DNA of 64,000 nt from Methyloligella sp050110875 (GCA_050110875.1 CP188828.1:1488001-1552000), one strand, 5' to 3'; positions 34,958 through 43,996 are shown, numbered from the stretch's first letter. Numbers and translations: made by a program. Notes: generated from the letters alone by a model not told the origin.

Positions 34958-35182
34958 TTGAACTGGAATAAATGGATTCGGCAGAGTCACCGTTGGCTAT
35001 CCGTCGCCTTCACGGTGGTCGTCATCGCAATCTTCGCCATCCAGGGCTTCGGAAGGGAGCCTGCGGAGTGGGTGTATCTCCTGCCCTTGCTCCCGCTTTT
35101 CTTCCTTTTCCTCACCGGGCTCTACATGTTCGTGTTGCCCTATGCCGCCAAAGGAAGCAGGGCACGAAGCACAAGCAGTTAG
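34958..35182 (+). CDS. Small two-helix membrane protein (TTG start)
   Basis: A 74-residue protein, MNWNKWIRQSHRWLSVAFTV ..., with two membrane helices (about 14-32 and 45-64) and a basic tail. The N-terminus resembles the first helix of PepSY-associated membrane proteins. No ATG fits; a TTG with AAAGGAGG 5-6 bases upstream is a strong start. It sits between the SRPBCC and DUF1801 genes of the ArsR operon, a place where similar small proteins often occur. Function unknown. Confidence 0.7.
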   Translation: MNWNKWIRQSHRWLSVAFTVVVIAIFAIQGFGREPAEWVYLLPLLPLFFLFLTGLYMFVLPYAAKGSRARSTSS

Positions 35183-35209
35183 ACACGCAAGTCGGATACG
35201 GGGACCGGA

Positions 35210-35710
35210 ATGGCCGGCAAGACATCCAAAAAGACGTCCAAGAGGCCCGCTTCAGGCGCGAAGGAGACTGCTGCGAAGGAGACCGCCGCGAAGCCTGGCT
35301 CCGGTAAGCCGGTTCTCCTCTCCGGCGGCAACCCCCAGATTCCCAAGGGCTACGGCGATGCCCCCGTGCAGGCCTATATCGATGCCATGCCGGGCTGGAA
35401 AGGCGAGGTGGGGCGACGTCTCGACAAGCTCATCGTGGAAACCGTCCCCGGCGCTCGCAAGGCGGTCAAATGGAACTCGCCCTTCTACGGCGTCGCGGAC
35501 GAGGAGCAAGGCTGGTTCCTCAGCTTCCACTGCTTCACGAAATACATCAAGGTGACCTTCTTCCGCGGCCATGCGCTGCGGCCTGTGCCGCCCGGGACAT
35601 CCAAATACGAGCAGGTGCGCTATCTCGACATCTACGAAGGCGAGCTCGACGAGACGCAATTCGCCGATTGGGTGAAGCAGGCGAGCCGGCTTCCCGGCGA
35701 GCGGATGTAG
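35210..35710 (+). CDS. DUF1801 protein
   Basis: A 166-residue protein with a Lys/Ala-rich N-terminus containing a KETAA duplication (residues about 18-27) and a DUF1801 (YdhG-like) domain: VQAYIDAMPGWKGEVGRRLD, GARKAVKWNSPFYGV, GWFLSFHCFTKYIKVTFFRG. DUF1801 proteins occur widely with ArsR/SRPBCC operons; no activity is established. It is the last gene of the operon, 27 bases after the small membrane protein. Confidence 0.85.
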   Translation: MAGKTSKKTSKRPASGAKETAAKETAAKPGSGKPVLLSGGNPQIPKGYGDAPVQAYIDAMPGWKGEVGRRLDKLIVETVPGARKAVKWNSPFYGVADEEQGWFLSFHCFTKYIKVTFFRGHALRPVPPGTSKYEQVRYLDIYEGELDETQFADWVKQASRLPGERM

Positions 35711-35956
35711 AGAACCGGCTGGAAGGCGATGTCGGCTTCCTGACCGTGACGCTCCCGCTTTCCGTGCCGAAACCTTAGCCTGAAGGTTCTCTCGGGATGC
35801 GGCCGGACCATGCGCCGCACCCTTCGGCCGAACTTGTGAGGCCTACGGACTCGACCAACCCACTAGACTAGCCTAGCCATAGCCCCATGGGTGGCCATAC
35901 GGGCGGCCCCATGGGCGCGAGCGTTCTCCAGCAAGGCACGATCCGGAGTTAGCAGG

Positions 35957-37555
35957 ATGGCAATCGCCAACGAGCGCCCTTTGGGGATGCAGACGTCGGG
36001 GATGCAGACGTCCTCTCACCAAAGGCCGCAAGGCGCAGGCCCGGACCAAAGCATTGCCGGCCGGCTTTCGCCAGTCAACGCGGTCGTGGCAATCATCCTC
36101 GTCACGGCGATCGTCCGCATCGTGTTTGCTTTGAGCCTCGGCCTCGGCATCGACGAGAGCTACACCGTCGCGACCGGGCGCGACATCCAGCTTGGCTATT
36201 ACGATCATCCCCCTCTCGCCTGGTGGCTCGCATGGGCGGGGGCGCATCTGTTCGGAGGCGAAACGGCCCTGGCGCTGCGCGCGCCCTTCATCGCCATCTT
36301 CGCGCTGACGACCTGGCTGATGTTCATTCTCACCCGGCTGTTGTTTGGCGCGCGGGCCGGCCTTTGGGCCGTGGTCACGCTTAGCGTCGCGCCGGTCGTC
36401 GCCTGGACCAGCGGCACCTGGGTGTTGCCCGATGGCCCCCTCAACGCAGCCCTGCTCGGTGGTGCCTATTGCGCTTCCGTCGCGATCTTCGGCGCCGGCC
36501 GCAAAGCCCCGTTGTGGTGGCTGGCGGCAGGCCTGTGCGGGGGCCTGGCGATGATGGCGAAGCTCCACGGGGTTTTCTTGTTTGCGGGCATCGGTCTGTT
36601 TCTGCTGACCAGCCCGCGGCATCGCCATTGGCTGCTGACGCCATGGCCCTATCTGGGCGCCGTGCTGGCTGTCGTCGTCTGTCTTCCGGCCATCGTTTGG
36701 AACGAGAGCCACGGCTGGGTTTCCTTCGGATTTCAGGCCGACCGGGCCGAACCGCGCGAGTTTACGCCGTTGGGACCGATCGTTGCGCTGGCCGGCCACG
36801 CTCTGTACCTGCTTCCGTGGATTTGGCTGCCACTCTTGCTGTGCCTCGTAAGGGCCTGCCTCAATGGTCCCGCCCAGGACCGCCAATGGATGCTGGCCTG
36901 TCTGGCGATTGGCCCGATTGCGGTGTTCACCCTGGTCGCTGCCATCGGCACGCGCACCCTGCCCCACTGGGCGGCGCCGGGCTATCTGATGCTTTTCCCG
37001 TTGCTCGGCCGCCAAGTCGCCTATGCACTTGAGGCGGGATACCGGCGCACGCGGCCATGGCTCATCGGGTCGGCGGTCTTCACGGCGGTTTTGCTCGGCG
37101 GCACGATTGCGCTCGCCCAGCTGCCGTGGCCTCCGGTCCGGTCCCTGGCCGGGACGGCGTTGCCCAATCCCCTTAGAGCCACGCTGGATTGGAACAACCT
37201 CCGGACGGAGCTGGACGCGCGCGGCTTCTTGGACCGCCGGGACATGTTCGTGGTCGCGACCGGCTGGCAGGATGCCGGCAAGATCGACTACGCGCTGCAC
37301 GGCCAGATGCCGGTACTTTGCCTCTCACGCAATCCCCACGGCTACGGCATCCTCACCCGGCCGGAGGCCTATCGCGGCCGAGACGCGTTGATTGTCGGGC
37401 GGGATTTGCCGCTCTCGAAGGTCAAGCGTCTCTATGGACGCTCGTTCCGGAGTGTCGCCGAATTGCCAGATATTCCAATTATGCAGGGCGGCGAGCCCGC
37501 CTTGAGACTGTCGGTCTATTTGGGCCGCCATTTCAACGGCTCGGGCCCGCAATAG
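35957..37555 (+). CDS. Glycosyltransferase, GT39/ArnT-like membrane protein
   Basis: A 532-residue polytopic protein with about 11 membrane helices. The signature region is FALSLGLGIDESYTVATGRD, with the acidic residues DE expected in the first periplasmic loop of GT39/GT83 enzymes, then GYYDHPPLAWWLAWAGAHLF. Such enzymes use a polyprenyl-phosphate sugar as donor on the periplasmic side, for lipid A, other lipids or proteins. The ATG at 35957 has GGAG 8 bases upstream. The next gene is a GT2-GtrA protein that could make the donor. The acceptor is unknown. Confidence 0.8.
   Translation: MAIANERPLGMQTSGMQTSSHQRPQGAGPDQSIAGRLSPVNAVVAIILVTAIVRIVFALSLGLGIDESYTVATGRDIQLGYYDHPPLAWWLAWAGAHLFGGETALALRAPFIAIFALTTWLMFILTRLLFGARAGLWAVVTLSVAPVVAWTSGTWVLPDGPLNAALLGGAYCASVAIFGAGRKAPLWWLAAGLCGGLAMMAKLHGVFLFAGIGLFLLTSPRHRHWLLTPWPYLGAVLAVVVCLPAIVWNESHGWVSFGFQADRAEPREFTPLGPIVALAGHALYLLPWIWLPLLLCLVRACLNGPAQDRQWMLACLAIGPIAVFTLVAAIGTRTLPHWAAPGYLMLFPLLGRQVAYALEAGYRRTRPWLIGSAVFTAVLLGGTIALAQLPWPPVRSLAGTALPNPLRATLDWNNLRTELDARGFLDRRDMFVVATGWQDAGKIDYALHGQMPVLCLSRNPHGYGILTRPEAYRGRDALIVGRDLPLSKVKRLYGRSFRSVAELPDIPIMQGGEPALRLSVYLGRHFNGSGPQ
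35983..36012. repeat. In-frame tandem duplication, 15 bp x 2
   Basis: GGGGATGCAGACGTC occurs twice in a row near the 5' end of the glycosyltransferase gene and gives the protein repeat GMQTSGMQTS. It keeps the reading frame. Confidence 0.9.
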
Positions 37556-37681
37556 ATATCAAACCCGTTATGGCCGGCCTCCATCGGTCGACCGAACAAA
37601 TAGCGAAATAGCTTAGTGCCGGCTCCTTACAGCGGAGCGTCCTTCTCCGAAAAAAGTCATTGCGTATTTGAGGAATAGTTC

Positions 37682-38992
37682 ATGACGGATCGTGCGGATC
37701 GCAAGCCAACGCGCTTGGAGGCTCAACCCGAACACGAGTCCTTATCCCGATGGGACGCGTCTGCACGGGAGCCGGAATCGGAACCGGTGGGCGCGACGCA
37801 GTATGATGCACCCGCGGAGAACGATGCGCCCGCCGAACCATGGCATTCCGCGCAGGCGGCGGCGCAATCGCTTCCGGCGGAACTTTCCATCGTCATACCG
37901 ACCCGCAACGAACGCGGCAATGTCGAGCCCATCGTCGCCGAATTGAGGCGCGCCCTGGAAGGCGTGCGATGGGAGGCGATTTTCGTCGATGACGATTCTC
38001 CCGACGGCACCATCGTCGCCGTGAAGGAGATTGCCGAGCGCGATCCCCGGATCCGGGGCATCCGGAGGCTCAAACGCCGGGGGCTTGCCGGCGCCGTCAT
38101 CGAGGGCATGTTGTCCAGCGCAGCGCCCTTCGTCGCCGTCATGGATGGCGATTTGCAGCACGACACGGCCGCGCTTCCAGGCATGCTTGAGATGCTCAGG
38201 TCGGAGAATGCCGACCTGGTCGTGGCGACGCGGCAAAACGGGCAGGGGCAAGGTGGACAGGGGCAAGACGGGCAGAGGGGCGAGAACGGGCCGGGCCTGT
38301 CTCCGCTGCGTCAGCGGGTCAGCGATCTGGCCAACGCGCTGGCCAAACGATTGCTGCGCGCCGAGTTGAGCGACCCGATGAGCGGGTTCTTCCTGATGCG
38401 GCGCAGCGTGATCGAGCAAGTGGCGCCGAGCCTTTCGAAGCAAGGCTTCAAGATTCTGCTCGACATCGTCGCGTCCGCGCCACCCGGCTTGCAGGTTCGC
38501 GAATACGAATACGTCTTTGCGCCGCGGGTCACCGGCGAGAGCAAGCTCGATATCCTGGTCATCCTCGAATATCTCGGGCTGGTCCTCGCAAAGCTCACCA
38601 ACGATACCCTCTCGGTCCGCTTTATCCTGTTCGGCCTCGTGGGCGGCAGCGGTGTTGCGGTCAATATCGCGGCCCTTTGGGTGCTGCTGTGGAGTGGGGT
38701 CGTATTCGGACTGGCCCAATTCGGCGCGACGACCCTCGCGATGCTGTCGAACTATCTGCTGAACAATGCGCTCACCTATCGCGACCGGCGCCGGCGCGGC
38801 TGGCGCCTGGTAACCGGCTTCGTCTCATTCGCCGCGATTTGCAGTATCGGCGTGGTGGCCAATGTCGGGCTGGCGATGTTTATCTACGAGTGGGACCAGA
38901 TGTGGCTGATCGCCGGCCTTGCCGGCGCCATCGTCGGGTCGATCTGGAACTATGCGGCGACCGCTGCGATCACCTGGGGCGATAACGCCTAG
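37682..38992 (+). CDS. GT2 glycosyltransferase fused to a GtrA domain
   Basis: A 436-residue protein. Residues 68-300 are a dolichol-phosphate-mannose synthase-like GT2 domain: LSIVIPTRNERGNVEPIVAE, FVDDDSPDGT, VMDGDLQHD (DxD, 155-157) and DPMSGFFLMRR. Residues about 305-436 are a GtrA-like four-helix membrane domain (RFILFGLVGGSGVAVNIAAL; LSNYLLNNALTYRDRRRRGW). GT2-GtrA fusions make polyprenyl-phosphate sugars and help flip them. A Gly/Gln-rich insert (about 186-203, GQGQGGQGQDGQRG) sits after the DxD, coded by an imperfect short repeat. The N-terminal 65 residues are acidic and disordered. Donor supply for the GT39 gene is inferred. Confidence 0.85.
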   Translation: MTDRADRKPTRLEAQPEHESLSRWDASAREPESEPVGATQYDAPAENDAPAEPWHSAQAAAQSLPAELSIVIPTRNERGNVEPIVAELRRALEGVRWEAIFVDDDSPDGTIVAVKEIAERDPRIRGIRRLKRRGLAGAVIEGMLSSAAPFVAVMDGDLQHDTAALPGMLEMLRSENADLVVATRQNGQGQGGQGQDGQRGENGPGLSPLRQRVSDLANALAKRLLRAELSDPMSGFFLMRRSVIEQVAPSLSKQGFKILLDIVASAPPGLQVREYEYVFAPRVTGESKLDILVILEYLGLVLAKLTNDTLSVRFILFGLVGGSGVAVNIAALWVLLWSGVVFGLAQFGATTLAMLSNYLLNNALTYRDRRRRGWRLVTGFVSFAAICSIGVVANVGLAMFIYEWDQMWLIAGLAGAIVGSIWNYAATAAITWGDNA

Positions 38993-39106
38993 GAGCGGAC
39001 TCCCGGAGTGGCCTTCCCGTTGGCAACGGCGCTCGGTTCGCGCTATGGAGCCACGGGGGTCGGCGTCGCAGCGTCGGCGCAGCCCCTCTTGCGTCTCCAC
39101 CCCAAC

Positions 39107-40999
39107 ATGACCGCGCCCAACGCCATGGCATCGCCGCCTCTTCTTCTGCTGCAAGATATCGACCTCACCTACGGGGTGAAGCCGCTTCTGAACGGCGCGA
39201 CCCTTTCCGTGGGCGAAGGCGAGATGCTGGCGCTGGTCGGGCGGAACGGCTCGGGCAAATCGACCCTGCTGAAGGTCGCAGCAGGTCTCGTGGAGCCCGA
39301 CGGCGGCACCCGCTTTCTTCAGCCCACGGCGACCATCCGTTACCTGCAGCAGGAGCCCAACCTGTCCGGCTATGCCACCACGGCGGATTTCGTGGAGGAC
39401 GGCCTGCCGCCGAGCGACGATCCCCACCGGGCGCAGATCTGGCTCGAGGAGATGGGGCTCACGGGCAAGGAGGATCCGGCCCATCTGTCCGGCGGCGAGG
39501 CGCGCCGGGTGGCGCTCGCCCGGGTGCTGGCCGCCGCGCCCGACATCCTGCTTTTGGACGAGCCGACCAACCATCTCGACCTGCTGGCCATCGAGCGTCT
39601 CGAAGCCGCCTTGAAGGCCGCGCGTTCGGCCATCGTCATGATCAGCCACGACCGGCGCTTCCTGGAGAACCTGTCGAAGACCACCGTCTGGCTCGACCGC
39701 GGCACCACCCGCCGCCTGGAGCGCGGCTTCGCCCATTTCGAGGAATGGCGGGACCGGGTCCTCGAGGAGGAAGAGCAGGGCCGTCACAAGCTCGACCGCA
39801 AGATCGTCCAGGAGGAGCATTGGCTCCGCTATGGCGTCAGCGGCCGCCGCAAGCGCAATCAGCGCCGCCTCGAGGACCTGCGCGCGCTGCGCCGCCAGCG
39901 CGATCAGCTCCGCCGCAACAAGGCGGGCGGGGAGATGAAGCTGGAGGTGCAGGATGCCATGGAGACCGGCAAGAAGGTCATCGAGGCCCACCGCATCTCC
40001 AAATCCTACGGCGACCGGAAGATCGTCGACGATTTCAGCATCAAGATCGTGCGCGGCGACCGGGTCGGCATCGTCGGCCCCAACGGTGCCGGCAAGACCA
40101 CTTTGATCAATATGCTGACAGGCGGCCAGAAGCCCGATGCCGGCACTGTGAAGCTCGGTACCAATCTGGAAATCGCGACCCTCGATCAGCGCCGCGAGAA
40201 GCTGGATGTCGATCGCAGCCTCGCCGCGACCCTCACCGGCGGGCGGGGCGACTCCGTCATCATCAACGGCCGCTCCCGCCACGTGGTCGGCTATATGAAG
40301 GACTTCCTGTTCAAGCCGGAGCAGGCCCAGACGCCCATCAAGGCCCTGTCGGGCGGCGAGCTCGGCCGCGCCATGCTGGCGGTGGCGCTCTCCCACCCGT
40401 CGAACCTGCTGGTGCTCGACGAGCCTACCAACGATCTCGACCTGGAGACCCTGGACCTGCTCCAGGAGATGCTGGCCAACTATCCCGGCACCGTGATCCT
40501 CGTCTCTCACGACCGCGACTTCCTCGACCGCACGGTCACCTCCGTGGTGGCCTATGAAGGCGGGGCGGGGGCCGGGGAAGGAGGCAAGTGGATCGAATAT
40601 GCCGGCGGCTATACCGACATGGTCGCCCAGCGCGGCTACGGCATGGAGAAGGAGGAGGCCCACACCACGCCCGTCAGTGCGCCGCCGAAGAAGATGCTGG
40701 CGGGGGAGGCCGGCGCGGGAGCGCCCAACAAGAAGCCCAAGAACGAGCCGAAGCCCGAACGGCGCCGCCTCAACCCGAAAGAACAGCACGCCCTGAAAGT
40801 GTTGCCCGGCCAGATGGAGGCGCTCCACAAGGAGATCGGCAAGCTCGAAGAGGCTCTCGCCGATCCGGACTTCTACACCCGGGACGTCGAGGCCTTCACC
40901 GCCTCCACCAAACGCCTGGCCGACGCCCAGTCCGAGCTGGAGACATGCGAAGAGGAATGGCTCCGCCTGGAGCTCCTCCGCGAAGAGATCGACGGTTAG
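39107..40999 (+). CDS. uup: ABC-F ATPase, Uup type
   Basis: A soluble protein of about 630 residues with two ABC domains and no membrane part: Walker A sites GRNGSGKST and GPNGAGKTT, signatures LSGGEARRVALARVL and LSGGELGRAMLAVAL, Walker B LLLDEPTNHLD and LVLDEPTNDLD, with a charged linker (RRKRNQRRLEDLRALRRQRD) between them and a C-terminal coiled-coil domain (KEQHALKVLPGQMEALHKEI onwards) that marks Uup. Uup is linked to DNA branch migration and ribosome function. Start is uncertain: ATG 39107 or 39125, or GTG 39008; none has a clear ribosome binding site, and the family usually begins near 39125. Confidence 0.88.
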   Translation: MTAPNAMASPPLLLLQDIDLTYGVKPLLNGATLSVGEGEMLALVGRNGSGKSTLLKVAAGLVEPDGGTRFLQPTATIRYLQQEPNLSGYATTADFVEDGLPPSDDPHRAQIWLEEMGLTGKEDPAHLSGGEARRVALARVLAAAPDILLLDEPTNHLDLLAIERLEAALKAARSAIVMISHDRRFLENLSKTTVWLDRGTTRRLERGFAHFEEWRDRVLEEEEQGRHKLDRKIVQEEHWLRYGVSGRRKRNQRRLEDLRALRRQRDQLRRNKAGGEMKLEVQDAMETGKKVIEAHRISKSYGDRKIVDDFSIKIVRGDRVGIVGPNGAGKTTLINMLTGGQKPDAGTVKLGTNLEIATLDQRREKLDVDRSLAATLTGGRGDSVIINGRSRHVVGYMKDFLFKPEQAQTPIKALSGGELGRAMLAVALSHPSNLLVLDEPTNDLDLETLDLLQEMLANYPGTVILVSHDRDFLDRTVTSVVAYEGGAGAGEGGKWIEYAGGYTDMVAQRGYGMEKEEAHTTPVSAPPKKMLAGEAGAGAPNKKPKNEPKPERRRLNPKEQHALKVLPGQMEALHKEIGKLEEALADPDFYTRDVEAFTASTKRLADAQSELETCEEEWLRLELLREEIDG

Positions 41000-41006
41000 A
41001 GTCCCA

Positions 41007-41038
41007 AAGCAAAACGGGCGCCCCGATGGGAGCGCCCG
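41007..41038 (-). terminator. Rho-independent terminator of the alpha/beta hydrolase gene
   Basis: Arms CGGGCGC and GCGCCCG around a 10-base loop; on the minus strand the stem is followed by TTTTGCTTT. It lies about 45 bases past the hydrolase stop and also just after the convergent uup gene. Confidence 0.75.
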
Positions 41039-41082
41039 CGATTGTCGCTAGAGTCGGCGCGGTCGGCGAACCGGCCGGTCCA

Positions 41083-41967
41083 TCACTTCTGATCGTTCAG
41101 GAAATTGATCACCGCATCGGCGATGTGGTCCGGCTGCTCCGGTAGCATGGCGTGACCCATGTTCGGAAAAGCGACCAGGCGCGCGTCCGGGCGGTTGGTG
41201 ACGAAATCGAACGCGTTCTGAGGCGGTGCGATTTTGTCCTGCAACCCCTGGACGACGAGGGCAGGGGCGGTGCCGCCGTTGAACAGCGGTTTGAAGTCCG
41301 TCCGTTTGGCGGCTTCCGCCTGCAGCTCCGCCGTCTTCTGGTGCCAGCCGCCGAGGAACGCATCAGGGCTGTTGCCTGGGGCGAACATGGAATTCGCCAC
41401 CGCCTCGCGATGTTCCTCCGGCGACAGGTTCGGATCGTACATCTTCTCGAACTCCGCCCAGGTCGCTTTGCTCGGCTGAACCTCGCCGCCTGCGGCGAGC
41501 AGCATCAGTCCGATCACCCGGTCCGGCTGGAGCGACGATACGGTCCGCGAGATGCGGTTGCCGAAGTTCTGGCCGAGCATGAAGACCTTATCGAGACCGA
41601 GCTCATCGGCGACCATCCAGACATCGTTGCCGAGGTCCTGCAGCTTCACGGTCTCCATCGGACCGGTGCTCTCGCCGATCCCGCGCGGGTTGATGAGCAC
41701 GACGTGGTAGCCGGCCTCCGCCACGCTGTTGCCGAGGTCCTCGAAATCCTGGGCCGGCCGGCCGAGTGACGGATGCATCAGGACGGTCTGGCCCTCGCCG
41801 CGTTCGAAGATCTCGAGATGCACGTCGCCCTTGTCGATCATCTTCCGCGACCAGCCCTCGAGAGAGGCACCGAATGCAGCGCCGCCCGGGACGATGGCGA
41901 GCAGGGCGATCGCGACGACGCAGAACAGCGAAGCTGTGGCGCGCTGGCGAACTCTATGGAGGGTCAT
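41083..41967 (-). CDS. Exported alpha/beta-hydrolase-fold protein with Asn at the nucleophile site
   Basis: A 294-residue protein with a signal peptide (about 1-33) and an alpha/beta-hydrolase fold: HPSLGRPAQDFEDLGNSVAE, LINPRGIGESTGPMETV (oxyanion/strand region), LQDKIAPPQNAF (acid region) and PNMGHAMLPEQPDHI (His). The nucleophile elbow reads MLGQNFGNRI, so residue 134 is Asn (codon AAC) rather than Ser, Asp or Cys. It may have lost hydrolase activity or act by another mechanism. AAAGGAA precedes the ATG. Monocistronic; function unknown. Confidence 0.75.
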   Translation of the reverse strand: MTLHRVRQRATASLFCVVAIALLAIVPGGAAFGASLEGWSRKMIDKGDVHLEIFERGEGQTVLMHPSLGRPAQDFEDLGNSVAEAGYHVVLINPRGIGESTGPMETVKLQDLGNDVWMVADELGLDKVFMLGQNFGNRISRTVSSLQPDRVIGLMLLAAGGEVQPSKATWAEFEKMYDPNLSPEEHREAVANSMFAPGNSPDAFLGGWHQKTAELQAEAAKRTDFKPLFNGGTAPALVVQGLQDKIAPPQNAFDFVTNRPDARLVAFPNMGHAMLPEQPDHIADAVINFLNDQK

Positions 41968-42128
41968 GATATTCCTTTGAAAAAATGGGGGGTATTTCGT
42001 TCGATAGGAGCAAACGCAATTCCCTGTGAACAGCTAACGCCGCGATATTGCGCGAAATCCACCAACCGGTGGGTGAGTACGGTCTCGCGAGAGCGGTTCG
42101 GCTTGGGAACTTAGGTGAGAAATCCTAT

Positions 42129-42485
42129 CTAGTCCGCGTCCTTCTCGTCGACGCAATTCTCGAAGGTCATCTTTTCGTCCGGCCCTTCGGTGACGAAGGC
42201 CGTGTTGCCCTTGTTCCAGAACACGAAGCTCTCATCCGCATTGGCGTAGCGCGCGCCGGAGCCGGAGATCACCTGGGGCAGCTCCATGCTCCGCCCGTCT
42301 GAGAGCGTGAGGTCGACCTTCTCTTCGTAGAATGTCGCGTCGATGGACTTGTCTCCATCGCATTTGAAGACGGCTTCTGCGATCGGCTTGGCGTCGTCGG
42401 CCTGGACGCTGGCAGGCAAAGCCACGCAGGCGAGCAGGGCGGCAAGCAGCAGGTGGGAGCGTTTCGTGATGGTAAGCACGCGCAT
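42129..42485 (-). CDS. MliC-like lysozyme inhibitor
   Basis: A 118-residue exported protein: signal peptide about 1-29 (HLLLAALLACVALPASVQA), then the MliC/PliC fold with VFKCDGDKSIDATFYEEKVD, LTLSDGRSMELPQVISGSGA, RYANADESFVFWNKGNTAFV and a C-terminal cysteine (ENCVDEK). MliC proteins inhibit c-type lysozyme in the periplasm. GGAG lies upstream of the ATG. This is the second likely lysozyme inhibitor in the window (compare 1662-2150). Confidence 0.85.
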   Translation of the reverse strand: MRVLTITKRSHLLLAALLACVALPASVQADDAKPIAEAVFKCDGDKSIDATFYEEKVDLTLSDGRSMELPQVISGSGARYANADESFVFWNKGNTAFVTEGPDEKMTFENCVDEKDAD

Positions 42486-42650
42486 GGGTTTGGTCTCCTG
42501 ATCCTCGCGAGAATCCCATCATGGGGCGTGGGAGGGATCGCGGCAATCGCAAGTGTTGCAGCCGTCTCTTCACACCCTCGTGTCTTTCCCATCGCTGCCC
42601 GCACGCTTAGGCTTCCCGGCATCCGTGCTGCAACCCCGAGGAGTGCTGCG

Positions 42651-43397
42651 ATGTCCCTTAGCCCTAGACAGAAGGAGCTGTGCGACAGCGCGCCCTTCGA
42701 TTTCTCCAATCTCAAGGCCTGCTTCGTCAATTGCACCCTGAAGCCTTCGCCGCAAGTCTCCAACACCGCGGGGCTGATGGACGTCTCCAAGGCGATCATG
42801 GAGGCGAACGGCGTGAAGGTAACCTCCATCCGCGCCGTCGATCACGATATCGCCTACGGCGTCTATCCCGATATGCGTGAGCACGGCTTCAAGACCGACG
42901 AATGGCCGGATCTCTGGCCAAAGATTTTGGAGGCCGACATTCTGGTGATCGGCTCGCCCATCTGGTTGGGCCAGATCTCCGCCGTCTGCTCAAATCTCAT
43001 CCAGCGGCTCTACGGCATGTCCGCCGAGCTGAACGAGAAGGGGCAGTGGATCTTCTACGGCAAGACCGGCGGCTGCGTGATTACCGGCAACGAGGATGGC
43101 ATCAAGCATTGCGCCATGGAGATCCTCTATTCCCTCCAGCATCTCGGATATGGTGTCCCGCCTCAGGCCGATTGCGGCTGGATTGGCGAGGCCGGGCCGG
43201 GCCCCTCCTATCTCGACGAAGGCTCCGGCGGGCCCCAGAACGATTTCACCCAGCGCAACACCACCTTCATGACCTGGAATCTGATGCATATGGCGCGGCT
43301 CTTGAAAGAAGCGGGCGGCTATCCGGCCCACGGCAATCAGCGCAAGCTCTGGGATGCCGGCTGCAGTTTCGACCACCCGAACCCGGACTATCGCTAA
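42651..43397 (+). CDS. Flavodoxin-like NAD(P)H-dependent oxidoreductase
   Basis: A 248-residue protein of the flavodoxin_2/NADPH-dependent FMN reductase type: FVNCTLKPSPQVSNTAGLMD (phosphate loop), DILVIGSPIWLGQISAVCSN (FMN site) and GKTGGCVITGNEDGIKHCAM. The C-terminal part (GPGPSYLDEGSGGPQNDFTQ, TFMTWNLMHMARLLKE) is typical of a subgroup of uncharacterised FMN reductases. CGAGGAG precedes the ATG at 42651; a frame open from 42453 has no family-like sequence. A cytochrome c gene follows 86 bases downstream. Confidence 0.82.
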   Translation: MSLSPRQKELCDSAPFDFSNLKACFVNCTLKPSPQVSNTAGLMDVSKAIMEANGVKVTSIRAVDHDIAYGVYPDMREHGFKTDEWPDLWPKILEADILVIGSPIWLGQISAVCSNLIQRLYGMSAELNEKGQWIFYGKTGGCVITGNEDGIKHCAMEILYSLQHLGYGVPPQADCGWIGEAGPGPSYLDEGSGGPQNDFTQRNTTFMTWNLMHMARLLKEAGGYPAHGNQRKLWDAGCSFDHPNPDYR

Positions 43398-43483
43398 CGC
43401 GCTTTGAAACCTCTGCGCGAGGCACCCGTTTTCCCTTCAGCACATGGTTGGCAACGGAGGAAGCCAAGGAGGAAGGTGGAAGC

Positions 43484-43960
43484 ATGGCGTGCTCCCGCGA
43501 CCGGGCCGGACGGCACCGATGGCTGGCCGGCGTGATAGCTGCGATGTTGCTGTCGGTCCTGGCCGGAAAGGGTGAGGCGGGCGCTGTCTCGTCTATCTTC
43601 CAGGCCGATGGACCGCAGCAGATCGATCCCGATTTCGCCTCGGGCTCCGAACTGGTCGATCGCGGCCACCGCCTCTATGCGAATATGCATTGCTCCGGCT
43701 GCCATGGGGGCATGGGTTTCGGCACGGCGGGTCCGGCCTTTCGGGGCAACGAGCGCCTTAAGGACGATGTCTACGTGGTGGGGCAAATCCTGATCGGGCC
43801 CGGCATCATGCCGTCATTCGCCGAGCTGTCGGATTCCGATATCGCCGCCGTGGCCAGCTACATCCGAACGAGTTGGGGCAACGATTTGGGCGAACTCAAC
43901 CCCAACCGCGTGCATGAGATCCGGCAATCCCTGGCGGGCGAGAATGAAGCGGCCGAATAG
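43484..43960 (+). CDS. c-type cytochrome, class I
   Basis: A 158-residue exported cytochrome c: signal peptide (about 12-33), heme site CSGCH (HCSGCHGGMGFGTAG), and the distal Met in GPGIMPSFAELSDSDIAAVA followed by the closing helix YIRTSWGN. AAGGAGGAAGG lies before the ATG. Redox partner not known; the flavodoxin-like gene upstream could be co-transcribed but is cytoplasmic. Confidence 0.88.
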   Translation: MACSRDRAGRHRWLAGVIAAMLLSVLAGKGEAGAVSSIFQADGPQQIDPDFASGSELVDRGHRLYANMHCSGCHGGMGFGTAGPAFRGNERLKDDVYVVGQILIGPGIMPSFAELSDSDIAAVASYIRTSWGNDLGELNPNRVHEIRQSLAGENEAAE

Positions 43961-43996
43961 GTGGGCTATGCGATCTCGTAGCCGCTGCTCACGTCC

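Noticed and set aside
38825..40828. Minus-strand open frame of 667 residues over the ABC-F gene
   Set aside because: Antisense shadow of uup; no domain signature.
41007..41038. Hairpin as terminator of uup
   Set aside because: The T-tract is on the minus strand, so it fits the convergent hydrolase gene better, though a bidirectional role is possible.
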